Assembly: GCA_024235015.1 (NCBI GenBank)
Contig: JACKNG010000001.1
Span: forward strand, 558,001 to 622,000
DNA length: 64,000 nucleotides
DNA from: Gammaproteobacteria bacterium
GTDB lineage: Bacteria; Pseudomonadota; Gammaproteobacteria; Ga0077536
Direction of reading: 5' to 3'
The position numbers and the translations under genes were made by a program. Shown piece by piece: positions 40,598 to 49,535 of this stretch. The notes under the pieces are model-generated. The model was not told where the DNA came from. It made no database searches and was given only the letters and a program-made list of their open reading frames with translations. Position 1 is the first letter of the stretch, and each line of letters opens with the position of its first letter.

Positions 40598-41821
40598 TCA
40601 GCCGGCCGATTTCTGCGCGGCTTTGCCGCCGCCGATGGCGTCGGTGAAGTTCGGCCACACCTTCTCGGTCATCAGTTCCAGGCTCTTCATGCACTGGTCG
40701 TGCGGCATGTGGTTGTAGATGAACATCCAGAAGTAGTCGACCGGCAGTTCCTTCAACAGCTTTTCGAGCTTGCGGTTGACGGTGTCCGGCGAACCATGGA
40801 TGACCAGGCCGCGTTCGGAGATGGTTTCGAAGGTCGCGGGCATGTCCCACGGCCCCTCGCCCGGGCCCGCCACCGCGGCGTTGAAGCCGAACGGCACGAA
40901 GAAGTTGTTCCAGATGAACGAACCCGCTTCGCGCGCGATGGCCTCGGCCTCGGCATCGGTGTCGGCGACGATGATCTCGCGGCTCATCGCCATGCCCTGG
41001 CCGAACTTGTAGTTCATGCCAGCCTCGTTGGCCGCTTCCATGCCGGCGCGGAAATGCTCCTTGACGACGTCGTAGTGGGTCATGATGGTCACCGGCACGA
41101 TGCCGCGCGACATGCCCCACTTGATCGAACGCTCGGAGGTGGCGAAGGGCATGAAGAGATCGGGGATCTGCTTGTCGTAGGTCGGCGGCGCGATGCCGAT
41201 TTCCTCGATGATGCCGTCCTTGTTGCAGCCCTGGCCGTAGTTCCAGGCGACCTCGGCCGCGGCCCACTTGATGTCCTTGGTCGGCACCTGCCAGTGCTTG
41301 CCCTTGAAGCTGAAGGTGTCGTTCTTCCACGCTTCCATGATGATGTCGAAGTGCTCTTCGAACAGCGAGCGCTTGAGATCCTCGTATTCCTCGCCGGCGC
41401 CCGGGTCGGACAGACCGATCTGCTGGCCGAGCACGTTGACCCAGCGCGGCTGGTAGCCGCGGGCGAAGCCGGCGAACACGCGACCCTGCAGCATCTGCGA
41501 GACCATGGCGATGTTCTCGGCCAGGTTGATCGGGTTCTGCGAGGGCAGCACGTTACCGAGCTGGCCGAACTTCATGCGCTTGGTCTGCATGCCGAAGTAG
41601 AGGTCGAGGATGACCGGGTTGGTCGACACCTCCTCGCCCTCGACGTGGAAATGGTGCTCGGTGAAACCGCAGCCGTAGTAGCCGTTCGCGTCCATGTACT
41701 GCAGCTGTTCGGTGATCTCGCGCAGCATCATCTGGTAGAGGTCGGTCCGCTTGCCGGCCATCCCTTTCTGGATGTCCTCCATGTGGCCGACGGATGGCAG
41801 ATAAAAGGCACCTACTTGCAT
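40598..41821 (-). CDS. LLM class flavin-dependent oxidoreductase
   Basis: The protein has 407 residues with a luciferase-like TIM barrel. The N-terminal strand MQVGAFYLPSVGHMEDIQKG, the conserved GCGFTEHHFHVEG loop, FGQLGNVLPSQNPINLAENI and LQGRVFAGFARGYQPRWVN are typical. The segment between 200 and 290 is the usual insertion. These enzymes use reduced F420 or FMNH2 and O2, often to oxidise aldehydes or to attack sulfonates or dibenzothiophene-like substrates. F420 genes were not seen in the window. G+C at third codon positions is lower than for neighbours (many AAG, GAA and ATG codons). Single gene with its own terminator. Confidence 0.85.
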   Translation of the reverse strand: MQVGAFYLPSVGHMEDIQKGMAGKRTDLYQMMLREITEQLQYMDANGYYGCGFTEHHFHVEGEEVSTNPVILDLYFGMQTKRMKFGQLGNVLPSQNPINLAENIAMVSQMLQGRVFAGFARGYQPRWVNVLGQQIGLSDPGAGEEYEDLKRSLFEEHFDIIMEAWKNDTFSFKGKHWQVPTKDIKWAAAEVAWNYGQGCNKDGIIEEIGIAPPTYDKQIPDLFMPFATSERSIKWGMSRGIVPVTIMTHYDVVKEHFRAGMEAANEAGMNYKFGQGMAMSREIIVADTDAEAEAIAREAGSFIWNNFFVPFGFNAAVAGPGEGPWDMPATFETISERGLVIHGSPDTVNRKLEKLLKELPVDYFWMFIYNHMPHDQCMKSLELMTEKVWPNFTDAIGGGKAAQKSAG

Positions 41822-41960
41822 CGTGAATTCTCCCCGCCGCCTATGCGGCCGCTCTCATGACAGTCACGGGCGACGGGACTCACTGCGACCGCCACCATGG
41901 ATGGCGGCGAGGTTACTATGCGCCCGCGTACGGCGTCCACAGCGCGGACCCTGCGCCGGC

Positions 41961-42353
41961 TCAACCGGGCGCCGCGGCCACGGCCTCGATCTCGAAGCGC
42001 CATTCCGGTTTGAGGAGTTGCTTGACCAGCAATGCCGTGGACGCCGGCCGGGCGTCGCCGAGATGCCGCGCGCGGGCCGCGGCGAAAGCCGGGTAGTCCG
42101 CTGCATCAATCAGATAAGCGGTTATTTTGACGACGTTTTCGGCGCCCATGCCGGCGACGCGCAGGGCCGCCATCACGTTCACCCAGGCCTGCTCGGCCTG
42201 GTCCTCCAGGGTCGCTGGCAAGTGACCCTGGGGGTCGAGACCGACCTGGCCGGCGATGTGGGCGACGCGCGCGCCCGGTGGGATCACGACGGTGTGGTGA
42301 TAGGCGTCGTTGAACGGCGCGACGATGTCAGGTGGATTGAGTTTCTCGAGCAT
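41961..42353 (-). CDS. RidA family (YjgF/YER057c/UK114) protein
   Basis: The protein has 130 residues from ATG 42353 (GGGGAGG 5 bases upstream). The core reads ARVAHIAGQVGLDPQGHLP, EQAWVNVMAALRVAGMGAEN, VKITAYLIDAADYPAF and ARPASTALLVKQLL. The catalytic Arg of RidA (in the R-P-A-R-T/S-x-V segment) corresponds to RPAST with Arg displaced, so imine-deaminase activity is uncertain. RidA1-8 subgroups without that Arg lack this activity. A trimer in the cytosol is expected. It lies upstream of the LLM oxidoreductase on the same strand, and such pairs occur in catabolic operons. Confidence 0.85.
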   Translation of the reverse strand: MLEKLNPPDIVAPFNDAYHHTVVIPPGARVAHIAGQVGLDPQGHLPATLEDQAEQAWVNVMAALRVAGMGAENVVKITAYLIDAADYPAFAAARARHLGDARPASTALLVKQLLKPEWRFEIEAVAAAPG

Positions 42354-42493
42354 GCTGTCCTCCCCGGGTAGCAACCGGGCGCGCAGCAGCGTTCCCGGTC
42401 GTGTTGTGGATTCCGGCGCGACCAGTTGCGTATAGTGTCGGCCTCGCGCGCCTCGCGGCGCTTCCCGTCCATCACGCAGCAGTCCGCCCGATC

Positions 42494-43306
42494 ATGTCAA
42501 CAACGGCCATCCGCACCGAACAGAGCTATGTCCTCGACGAGCCCTACTACGAGCCCGTCGCCAACGAAATCGAGGTCTTCGCGGCCGCCTACAACAACCA
42601 GTTGCCGATCCTGCTGAAGGGACCGACCGGCTGCGGCAAGACCCGCTTCATCGAATACATGGCGTGGTATCTCAAGCGCCCGATGGTGACGGTGGCCTGC
42701 CACGACGATCTCACCGCCTCCGACCTCATCGGCCGCTACCTCGTGCGCGGCGGCGAGACGGTGTGGGTCGATGGCCCGCTGACCAGCGCGGTGCGCCAGG
42801 GCAGCATCTGCTACCTCGACGAAGTGGTCGAGGCGCGCAAGGACACCTCCGTCGTGATCCATCCCTTGTGCGACGACCGCCGCCTGCTGCCGATCGAAAA
42901 GCTCGGCGAGCTGCTCTCCGCGCCGCCCGAGTTCTGCCTCGCCATCTCCTACAACCCGGGCTACCAGAGCGTGCTCAAGGATCTCAAGCAGAGCACCCGC
43001 CAGCGTTTCGTCGCGCTCGAGTTCGGCTATCCCTCGGCCGAGACCGAGCAGATCATCATCGAGAAGGAGAGCGGGGTCGACGCCGGTACCGCGCGCCAGC
43101 TGATCAAGTTCGGCAACATGACGCGCAACCTCAAGGGCAGCGGCCTCGACGAGGGCGCCAGCACGCGCCTGCTGGTCAACGCCGGCAAGCTCATCGCCTC
43201 GGGCATCGCCCCGGTGGCGGCCACCGACGCCGCCATCGCCCAGGCCCTGACCGACGACGAGGACATGCTGCAGGCCGTCCACGAGCTGAGCCGCTCGATC
43301 TTCTGA
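42494..43306 (+). CDS. norQ: CbbQ/NirQ/NorQ family MoxR AAA+ ATPase
   Basis: The protein has 270 residues, starting at ATG 42494. Walker A is LLKGPTGCGKTRFIEYMA (G43-T50) and Walker B ICYLDEVVEARKD (D109, E110). The substrate-pore-region HDDLTASDLIGRYLVRGGET and the sensor-1 region ISYNPGYQ match CbbQ/NorQ rather than general MoxR. These ATPases remodel Rubisco (with CbbO) or activate nitric-oxide reductase (with NorD). The partner gene lies 49 bases downstream, but no cbbLS, cbbM or norCB is in the window, so which enzyme is activated is unknown. TATAGT at 42431-42436 may be its -10. Confidence 0.92.
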   Translation: MSTTAIRTEQSYVLDEPYYEPVANEIEVFAAAYNNQLPILLKGPTGCGKTRFIEYMAWYLKRPMVTVACHDDLTASDLIGRYLVRGGETVWVDGPLTSAVRQGSICYLDEVVEARKDTSVVIHPLCDDRRLLPIEKLGELLSAPPEFCLAISYNPGYQSVLKDLKQSTRQRFVALEFGYPSAETEQIIIEKESGVDAGTARQLIKFGNMTRNLKGSGLDEGASTRLLVNAGKLIASGIAPVAATDAAIAQALTDDEDMLQAVHELSRSIF

Positions 43307-43355
43307 CCCGTCGCGCGGGCGCGCCCGGCGCGCCCGCCGTCCCCGAGCACCGCAC

Positions 43356-45500
43356 ATGAGCGAAGAGCCGCGGCAAAACCTGCTGAACACCCTGCGCATC
43401 CGCAAGGACCTGGAGAAGTTCACCGCCGGCGCGCTGCTGCGCCATCCCCAGGTCGACGCCGTCATCGAGCGCATCGCCGCGCTCGAACCGCGCGACCAGC
43501 AGGTCGTCTACGCCTGGGCCGAACTGGTCGGGCGCGCCAACCCCGAACTCGCCGCGCACTTCGTCGCGCGCGCGCCGGCGGCCTTCGCCCAGATGGATCG
43601 CGATGGCGTCGAGGACTGGATCGACCAGGTCATGCACACGTTCGACAACCGCGGCCTCGGCTTCGCCGTCGACGCGGTGGAAGGGGTCGACGAGTTCGCC
43701 CGCGACTACGCCAGCCGCCACGTGCGCTGCGGCTTCGACGACGCCAGCGGTTTCCTGCGCCACTTCGTCCGCGGATTGGGCGGGCGCGAGCTGCGCGTCG
43801 TCACCGACCAGTCGACCTTCACCGACACCGAGTCGCTGTACCTGCCGGACGCGGTCAACCTGTTCCCCGAGCCGGAGCAGAACTTCACCCTCTACAAGCT
43901 GACCGCGGTACACCTGTGGGCGCAGACCTGGTTCGGCACCTGGCGCTACCAGGTGGTCGAGCGCCTGCTGCGCCAGTACGACGACGACGCCATGATGGCG
44001 GTGTTCAACCGCCTCGAATGCCTGCGCCTGGAAGCCTGCATCGAGCGCGAGCTGCCCGGCCTGGCGCGCGAGTTCGCCGTGTTCGGTCACATCGATGCAG
44101 CCGCCGACGCGCTGTGGGCGGCCTGGCGCGACGACGCCGCGGCGCTGCTCGACCCCGGTGCCACCGCCGAGGACACCCTCGACCTCGTCGAAGCCTTCCT
44201 CGAGCGCCCGCTGCCGCCGTTCAAACCGTTCCAGAGCGACATGTTCGCCGGCCGCGTACGCCAGGCCCTGTTCGCGCGCATCGAGCGCGAGAAGGCCGCT
44301 TTCCAGCGCGCCATGCAGGACCTGCGCGAAAGCCAGGACGGCCCCGAGCAGGACGGCGAAGGCGACGCCTCCGAGAAGCAGATGGTCGAAATCCAGATGG
44401 GCGACGAGGACGCTGGCGACGGCGGCGAGATCAAGTTCCAGGTCACCGTCGACGGCGAGACCGTCGCCGTGCCCGAACACCTGCGCGACCTGATGGGCTC
44501 GATCATGCAGGATTTCGGCGAGATCCCCGACGAGCACATGGAGCCGAGCGAGCGCGGCGAGTACAGCGACGATCTCCTGCCACAGTCGGGCGACGGCGCG
44601 GCCGACGACGACCTCGACCCGGATGCCGTCGGCACCTTCACCTACCGCGAATGGGACTGCGTGCGCCAGCGCTTCCGCGAGGACTTCTGCACGCTGCGCG
44701 AGCTGGGCGTCCCGCCCGGGGACCCGGGCTTCGTCGAGGCCACCCTGGAGAAGCACCGCGGCCTGCTCAAATCGATCAAGCGCTCGTTCGAGGCCGTGCT
44801 CGGCGAATCGCGCCTGCAGCGCCGCCAGTCGGACGGCGACGACATCGATCTCGATGCCGTCATCGAGGCCTATACCGACATGGTCAACGGCCGCGAGATG
44901 AGCGAGTACCTGTATACCCGCTACCGCAACCAGGAGCGCTCGATCGCGGTGATGTTCATGGTCGACATGAGCGGCTCGACGCTCGGCTGGGTCAACGACG
45001 CCGAACGCGAGTCGCTGGTGCTGCTGTGCGAGGCGCTCGAGATGCTCGGCGATCGCTACGCCATCTTCGGTTTCTCCGGGCGCACCAACAAGCGCTGCGA
45101 GGTCTACCGCATCAAGGACTTCGAGGACAGCTACAGCAAGGACGTGCGCGAACGCATCAGCGGCATCCGGCCCAAGGCCTACACCCGCATGGGCGTCGCC
45201 ATCCGCCATCTCGGCCAGCTGCTGCAGCACACCCGCGCGCGCACCAAGCTGCTCATCACCCTCTCCGACGGCCGCCCCGAGGACTACGGCGGTTACAAGG
45301 GCAAGTACGGCATCGAGGACACCCGCCACGCCCTGCTCGAGCTCAAGCAGGGCGGCATCCACGCCTTCTGCGTGACCATCGACAACGAGGCCCAGGAATA
45401 CCTGCCGCACATGTACGGGCCGGCCAACTTCGCCGTCATCGACGAGGTCGAGAAGCTGCCGTACAAGGTGGCGGACATCTATCGCCGCCTCACCACCTGA
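43356..45500 (+). CDS. norD: CbbO/NorD-like activation protein with VWA domain
   Basis: The protein has 714 residues from ATG 43356. The N-terminal 550 residues are helical with acidic patches (EDAGDGGEIKF region about 350). The C-terminal VWA domain (about 525-712) has a complete MIDAS: MFMVDMSGSTLGW (D-x-S-x-S/T), TRMGVAIRHLGQ (Thr) and LITLSDGRPEDYGGYKGKYG (Asp). It couples the AAA+ ring of the preceding gene to a client enzyme. Length fits CbbO (about 750) and NorD (about 630). The pair is isolated from rubisco and nor genes. A 15-bp hairpin follows the stop. Confidence 0.92.
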   Translation: MSEEPRQNLLNTLRIRKDLEKFTAGALLRHPQVDAVIERIAALEPRDQQVVYAWAELVGRANPELAAHFVARAPAAFAQMDRDGVEDWIDQVMHTFDNRGLGFAVDAVEGVDEFARDYASRHVRCGFDDASGFLRHFVRGLGGRELRVVTDQSTFTDTESLYLPDAVNLFPEPEQNFTLYKLTAVHLWAQTWFGTWRYQVVERLLRQYDDDAMMAVFNRLECLRLEACIERELPGLAREFAVFGHIDAAADALWAAWRDDAAALLDPGATAEDTLDLVEAFLERPLPPFKPFQSDMFAGRVRQALFARIEREKAAFQRAMQDLRESQDGPEQDGEGDASEKQMVEIQMGDEDAGDGGEIKFQVTVDGETVAVPEHLRDLMGSIMQDFGEIPDEHMEPSERGEYSDDLLPQSGDGAADDDLDPDAVGTFTYREWDCVRQRFREDFCTLRELGVPPGDPGFVEATLEKHRGLLKSIKRSFEAVLGESRLQRRQSDGDDIDLDAVIEAYTDMVNGREMSEYLYTRYRNQERSIAVMFMVDMSGSTLGWVNDAERESLVLLCEALEMLGDRYAIFGFSGRTNKRCEVYRIKDFEDSYSKDVRERISGIRPKAYTRMGVAIRHLGQLLQHTRARTKLLITLSDGRPEDYGGYKGKYGIEDTRHALLELKQGGIHAFCVTIDNEAQEYLPHMYGPANFAVIDEVEKLPYKVADIYRRLTT

Positions 45501-45531
45501 CGGCCCGCCGCAGGACTCCTGCGGCGGGCCG
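45501..45531 (+). terminator. Strong hairpin after norD-like gene (no T tract)
   Basis: CGGCCCGCCGCAGGA (45501-45515) and TCCTGCGGCGGGCCG (45517-45531) form a perfect 15-bp inverted repeat with one central base; in RNA the loop will open to 3 or 5 bases. It begins directly after the stop codon. No T run follows, so it may act as a 3'-end barrier or a Rho-assisted terminator. Confidence 0.55.
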
Positions 45532-45616
45532 CTGCGGTGTTACGTGCGCGGCTGCGCGGCTCGTTTGCCCCCATGGGTTGCGCTGCTCGCGTTGCGCGCT
45601 TGCTGCATCGCGGCAC

Positions 45617-46498
45617 TCAGTCGCACCAAGCCGCGACCGGATTCTCGAGCACGCCGATCGGCGGGATCTCGATGCGCACCGTGTCACCGGCGACGAGGAA
45701 ACGCGGCGGCTCGAAGCCGGCGCCGACCCCGGACGGCGTACCGGTGGCGATGACGTCGCCGGGGTAGAGGGTGATGCCGGCCGAGATGGTCGCGATGAGG
45801 CTCGCGACGTCGTTCATCATCGCGCCCGTGTTGCCGTCCTGGCGCAGCTCGCCGTTGACCCAGGTGCGGATGGGCGTGTGCGCCAGGTCCAGGGCATCGC
45901 GGGTGACCGCGAACGGCCCCATCGGGCAGAAGCCGTCCTGTGACTTGCCGAGCAGCCACTGGGTGTGACGTTTCTGCACGTCACGCGCGGTGACGTCGTT
46001 GACGATGGTGTAGCCCCACACGTGCTCGAGCGCGCGCTCCCGCGGGATCGCGCGCCCGCCGCGGCCGATGATGACGGCGAGTTCGCCCTCGTAGTCGAGC
46101 TGGGCGGTGACCCGCGGGTCATGGCGGATCGCCGTGCCGTGGGCGATCACGCACTCCGGCAGCTTGGAGAACACCACCGGCGCCGCGGGCGGCTTGGCGC
46201 CGCCGCCGGTGGTATCGAAGCCGGCGCGCGCGATCTCGGCGACGTGCTCGTAGTAGTTCTTGCCGACGCAGAACAGGTTGCGCCGCGGGCGCGGCAGCGG
46301 CGCCAGCAATACCACGGCGGGGTCGTCGAGCCGCCGCGCGGGCCGGCCCGGCGGCGGTACGGACGCGGCATCGCACAAGGCGGCCACGCCGCGCGCGGCC
46401 TGCGCCGCCGGCAGCTCGAAGGGCGTCACGCCGATGCCGTCGTCGGCGACACGGCCGACTTCGACGCGATCGCCGATCCGGTAGGTTGCAACACGCAT
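45617..46498 (-). CDS. Fumarylacetoacetate hydrolase-family protein
   Basis: The protein has 293 residues from ATG 46498 (GGAG 6 bases upstream). The N-terminal 65 residues are a small cap region (VATYRIGDRVEVGRVADDGI). The catalytic FAH fold begins NLFCVGKNYYEHVAEIAR. The metal site consists of acidic residues in LDYEGELAVIIGRGGR and VNDVTARDVQKRHTQW (E-x-E ... D). LYPGDVIATGTPSGVGAG closes the fold. The family includes 2-hydroxyhepta-2,4-diene-1,7-dioate isomerases and acylpyruvate hydrolases of aromatic catabolism. Substrate undetermined. Stands alone between convergent and divergent neighbours. Confidence 0.9.
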   Translation of the reverse strand: MRVATYRIGDRVEVGRVADDGIGVTPFELPAAQAARGVAALCDAASVPPPGRPARRLDDPAVVLLAPLPRPRRNLFCVGKNYYEHVAEIARAGFDTTGGGAKPPAAPVVFSKLPECVIAHGTAIRHDPRVTAQLDYEGELAVIIGRGGRAIPRERALEHVWGYTIVNDVTARDVQKRHTQWLLGKSQDGFCPMGPFAVTRDALDLAHTPIRTWVNGELRQDGNTGAMMNDVASLIATISAGITLYPGDVIATGTPSGVGAGFEPPRFLVAGDTVRIEIPPIGVLENPVAAWCD

Positions 46499-46605
46499 GG
46501 CAGGCTCCGCCGCGGATGTTCCGGCTCCCGTGTATCGGTCAGCGGTAGCCGCGCTGTCAAGCGCGCGTCTCAAGTCGACTCGACCGGCAGCCGCTAATCC
46601 CTGCC

Positions 46606-48141
46606 ATGGCCGCGACTGCACCCACACTGCCCGACGACTGGAAGGACAAGTACGTCAAGGCGCTCAATGCCTTCGACGACCAGGAGCGCAAGTGGCACGA
46701 GCAGCTCGAGCGCATCGGCCGCGACCTGCTCGCCATGCTCGAACATTTCCGCGGGCGCCACGCGCAGTTCGACCGCACGCTCGACACCGCCGCGAATGCG
46801 CTCGGCAACGGCGGCGACCCGCTCGTCGACGCCCTGCGTGCCACCCTGACCGCCTATGAACGCTTCCTGGCCGAAGACGCCGGCGGCACTGCGCCGGCCG
46901 CCGCGACGGGCGACGACGACGGTCGCGCCAGCCTGCTCGGCCTGGTCGAGATCCTGCAGGCCGAGATCGGGCCGCGCACGGAGCTCGACGAGGTCCACCA
47001 TTTGCTCAGCGCCGCCGACGTCGGCATCGACGCCGCCATCGCGACCTGCGCCCGCCAGCTCGGTACCATCCTCGGCGGCGCCAGCGCGGCCGAACCGGTC
47101 CGCGCCCGCGACACCCTGCAGGCCCTGCTCGATCACCTGTCGCTGCCGGAAGCGGTGCAGGCCCGGCTCAATGCCCTCACCCCGCGCCTGCAGCAGGCGG
47201 ACGACGAGGCCGAGCTGCGCGACGTCGCCAAGGAACTCGCCAACGTCGTCATCGAGTACGTCGGCACGCTGCAGTCCGAGATCGCCGGCCTCAATGGCTT
47301 CCTGCGCGCGGTCAAGGGCCGACTCGACGACGTCTCCCAGCACATCGGTCTCGAGCGAGCCGACCGCAAGCGTGCCGCCGCGGCCCGCGAAACCCTCGAC
47401 ACCACGGTCAGACGCAGCCTGAACGACATCCAGGGGCAGGTCGAGAGCGCGGCCGACATCGACGCGCTCAAGCAGGCAATCCAGCGCCAGATCGCCATCA
47501 TCGACGACAGCGTCGACGACTACCTGGGCGAGGAATCGCGCCACGCCTCGGGCGCCGAAGCGGCGCTGGCGGCGCTGGAAGCGAAGGTCGCGAATCTCAC
47601 CCGCGAATCCGAGAGCCTGCGCGACAAGCTCGCCGAGGCGCGCGCCAGTGCCACCCGCGACACCCTGACAGGCCTGCCCAACCGCCTCGCCTACAACGAC
47701 CGCCTGGCCATCGAACTCGCGCGCATGCGTCGCGCCGGCACGCCGCTGGCGCTGGCGGTGCTCGACCTCGACCGCTTCAAGTCGATCAACGACACCTGGG
47801 GGCACCAGGCCGGCGACCGCGTCCTCAAGCACCTGGCGCGCGAGATCGGCAGCCAGGTGCGCACGCAGGACCTGTTCGCGCGCTTCGGCGGTGAAGAGTT
47901 CGTGCTCCTGCTGCCCGAGACCGGCATCGACGGCGCGGCGCGCCTGTGCGACGCGCTGCGCCGCCACATCGCCGGTTGCCGCTTCAAGTACAAGGACACC
48001 CCGGTCGCCGTGACCATCTCCTGTGGCATCACCGAGTTCGCGGCCGGCGAAGCCGAGGGCAGTGCCTTCGAACGCGCCGACCGCGGGCTCTACGCCGCCA
48101 AGCGCAACGGCCGCAACCGCTGCGAGGTGGTGCGCGCCTGA
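46606..48141 (+). CDS. Diguanylate cyclase with long coiled-coil N-terminus
   Basis: The protein has 511 residues. There is no membrane segment. About 340 N-terminal residues are helical with heptad patterns, and I see no known sensor domain. The GGDEF domain (about 345-508) begins DTLTGLPNRLAYNDRLAIEL, contains LAVLDLDRFKSINDTWGHQA and the active GGEEF at 428-432. The inhibitory site RTQD (419-422) sits five residues upstream, so product inhibition by c-di-GMP is expected. It makes c-di-GMP from two GTP in the cytoplasm. The N-terminal layout resembles the DgcN-type/flagellar-associated coiled-coil GGDEF proteins. Single gene. Confidence 0.92.
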   Translation: MAATAPTLPDDWKDKYVKALNAFDDQERKWHEQLERIGRDLLAMLEHFRGRHAQFDRTLDTAANALGNGGDPLVDALRATLTAYERFLAEDAGGTAPAAATGDDDGRASLLGLVEILQAEIGPRTELDEVHHLLSAADVGIDAAIATCARQLGTILGGASAAEPVRARDTLQALLDHLSLPEAVQARLNALTPRLQQADDEAELRDVAKELANVVIEYVGTLQSEIAGLNGFLRAVKGRLDDVSQHIGLERADRKRAAAARETLDTTVRRSLNDIQGQVESAADIDALKQAIQRQIAIIDDSVDDYLGEESRHASGAEAALAALEAKVANLTRESESLRDKLAEARASATRDTLTGLPNRLAYNDRLAIELARMRRAGTPLALAVLDLDRFKSINDTWGHQAGDRVLKHLAREIGSQVRTQDLFARFGGEEFVLLLPETGIDGAARLCDALRRHIAGCRFKYKDTPVAVTISCGITEFAAGEAEGSAFERADRGLYAAKRNGRNRCEVVRA

Positions 48142-48157
48142 GTCTCGCCGCGCCCGT

Positions 48158-48964
48158 TCAGGGCGCGAAGATCTCGCCGAAGAAGTCCTGCATGGCGGCC
48201 CACGAGCGGCGGTCGGCGCGCGCGTCGTAGGCCAGGCCTTCGAGGCCGTAGTCGCCGGCGTCCGGATTGGTGAAACCGTGCTTCGCGCCGCCGTGGACGG
48301 TGACGCGCCAGTCGACCGCGGAGCCGGCCAGGGCCTGCTCGAACGCCGCCACCCGTTCCGGACCGACGAAGCCATCGGCGCCGCCGTGCTCGACCAGGAT
48401 GCGCGCACGGATGTGCCCGACCTCGGCCGCGTCGGCCGCGGGCAGCGAACCGTGAAAGCTGACCACGCCACGCAGATCGGCGCCGCTGTAGGCGAGTTGC
48501 AGCACCGAGGCGCCCCCGAAGCAATAGCCGATCGCGGCCAGGCGGGCCGGGTCCACGCCGGCCTGTGCTCGCAGTACCGCCAGCGCGGCCAGCGCACGCT
48601 GGCGCCAGGCGGCGACGTTGGCGGTGACCATGCCGGCCCACTCGCCGGCCTGCTTGGGATGCTCGGTGACCTTGCCGGCGCCGTACATGTCGACCGCGAA
48701 GGCGACGTAGCCGAGTTCGGCCAGGCGCCGCGCGCGCTGGCGCGCGTAGTCGTTCAGGCCCCACCACTCGTGGATCACCAGCACGCCCGGGCGTGGCCCG
48801 TTATGCGCATCGTCGGCGTACAGCGTGCCCTGCAGCGCGACCTCGCCGTCGTGGTAGTCGATGGTCTGTTCGCGTACCGCGGCCTGCGCGGCGCCGGCCA
48901 GGATCGCCCAGGCCAGTGCGCAGACCAGCGCGGCGGCGGCACGCCGCCCTCCCCCATGTCCCAT
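48158..48964 (-). CDS. Exported dienelactone hydrolase-family protein
   Basis: The protein has 268 residues. Residues 1-28 form a signal peptide (AAAALVCALAWAILAGAAQA), unlike the usual cytosolic dienelactone hydrolase. The fold contains GVLVIHEWWGLNDYARQRAR, the nucleophile elbow AIGYCFGGASVLQLAYSG (Cys), the acid region ILVEHGGADGFVGPE and the His in VHGGAKHGFTNPDAGDYG. The Cys-His-Asp triad is intact. Such exported proteins occur widely in gammaproteobacteria and act on unknown esters or lactones. Single gene. Confidence 0.9.
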   Translation of the reverse strand: MGHGGGRRAAAALVCALAWAILAGAAQAAVREQTIDYHDGEVALQGTLYADDAHNGPRPGVLVIHEWWGLNDYARQRARRLAELGYVAFAVDMYGAGKVTEHPKQAGEWAGMVTANVAAWRQRALAALAVLRAQAGVDPARLAAIGYCFGGASVLQLAYSGADLRGVVSFHGSLPAADAAEVGHIRARILVEHGGADGFVGPERVAAFEQALAGSAVDWRVTVHGGAKHGFTNPDAGDYGLEGLAYDARADRRSWAAMQDFFGEIFAP

Positions 48965-48986
48965 GCCAGGCTCCCCGTTGCGGCGC

Positions 48987-49427
48987 TCAGGCGATGGCGC
49001 CGGCGATGTAGTTCTCCAATTGCCCGATGACGAATTCCTGCTGGGCGATGATCGCCTTGACCAGGTCGCCGATGGAGATGATCCCGAGCAGGCGGCCGTG
49101 CTCCATCACCGGCAGGTGGCGGATGCGGTGCTCGGTCATCAGCGCCATCGCCTCGGCCACGCTCTGTCCGGGCAGGGCGTGCAGCACCGCCGTCGACATG
49201 ATGTCCGCGGCCAGGGTCTCGCGCGACTTGCGCCCCTCGAGGATGACCTTGCGCGCGTAGTCGCGCTCGCTGAGGATGCCCACCACCTGCCCTCCGCGCA
49301 TCACGAGCAGGGCGCCGATGCTCTTCTCCGCCATCAGGCGCAGGGCGTCGTAGACGGTGGTGTCCGCGTTGACCGACCACACCTGGTGGCCCTTGTCGTC
49401 CAGCAACTGCCGTATCGTGGTTTGCAT
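48987..49427 (-). CDS. CBS-domain pair protein
   Basis: The protein has 146 residues from ATG 49427, with AGGAGGAGGGGAG closely upstream. Two CBS motifs: TVYDALRLMAEKSIGALLVM with GGQVVGILSERDYARKVI, and SVAEAMALMTEHRIRHLPVM with HGRLLGIISIGDLVKAIIAQ. The protein consists only of this Bateman module and probably binds AMP, ATP or NAD(H) as a dimer. It ends with a short helix (FVIGQLENYIAGAIA). Such stand-alone CBS proteins act as energy sensors; the target here is unknown. It is divergent from the enoyl-CoA hydratase gene. Confidence 0.92.
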   Translation of the reverse strand: MQTTIRQLLDDKGHQVWSVNADTTVYDALRLMAEKSIGALLVMRGGQVVGILSERDYARKVILEGRKSRETLAADIMSTAVLHALPGQSVAEAMALMTEHRIRHLPVMEHGRLLGIISIGDLVKAIIAQQEFVIGQLENYIAGAIA

Positions 49428-49471
49428 CGCTCCCCTCCTCCTGGTGAGACTGCTTCTCGTTTCAACTCTAG

Positions 49472-49477
49472 TACACT
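49472..49477 (+). promoter_or_regulatory. Possible -10 element for the carboxylase cluster
   Basis: TACACT at 49472-49477 lies 58 bases upstream of the enoyl-CoA hydratase start in the short gap between divergent genes. No convincing -35 was found. Similar TATACT boxes followed by a G+C-rich discriminator occur at 7465, 9935, 42431 and 52099. Confidence 0.3.
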
Positions 49478-49535
49478 GCCACCGAATCACCACCCGGGCG
49501 CGCCGCGCCCGCATCAGCAGGGAACCGTCGCCCCC

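Noticed and set aside
43191..45410. Minus-strand open frame of about 740 codons opposite norD
   Set aside because: It mirrors the real VWA gene; composition is shadow-like (AVALVGAEH repeats) and no start signal is present.
48149..48167. CGCGCCC-GTTCA-GGGCGCG inverted repeat at a convergent junction
   Set aside because: Only 7 bp, overlaps the stop codon of the dienelactone hydrolase gene, no T run; common by chance at this G+C content.
46594..48597. Minus-strand open frame opposite the diguanylate cyclase
   Set aside because: The GGDEF gene on the plus strand has all catalytic motifs; the antisense frame has none.
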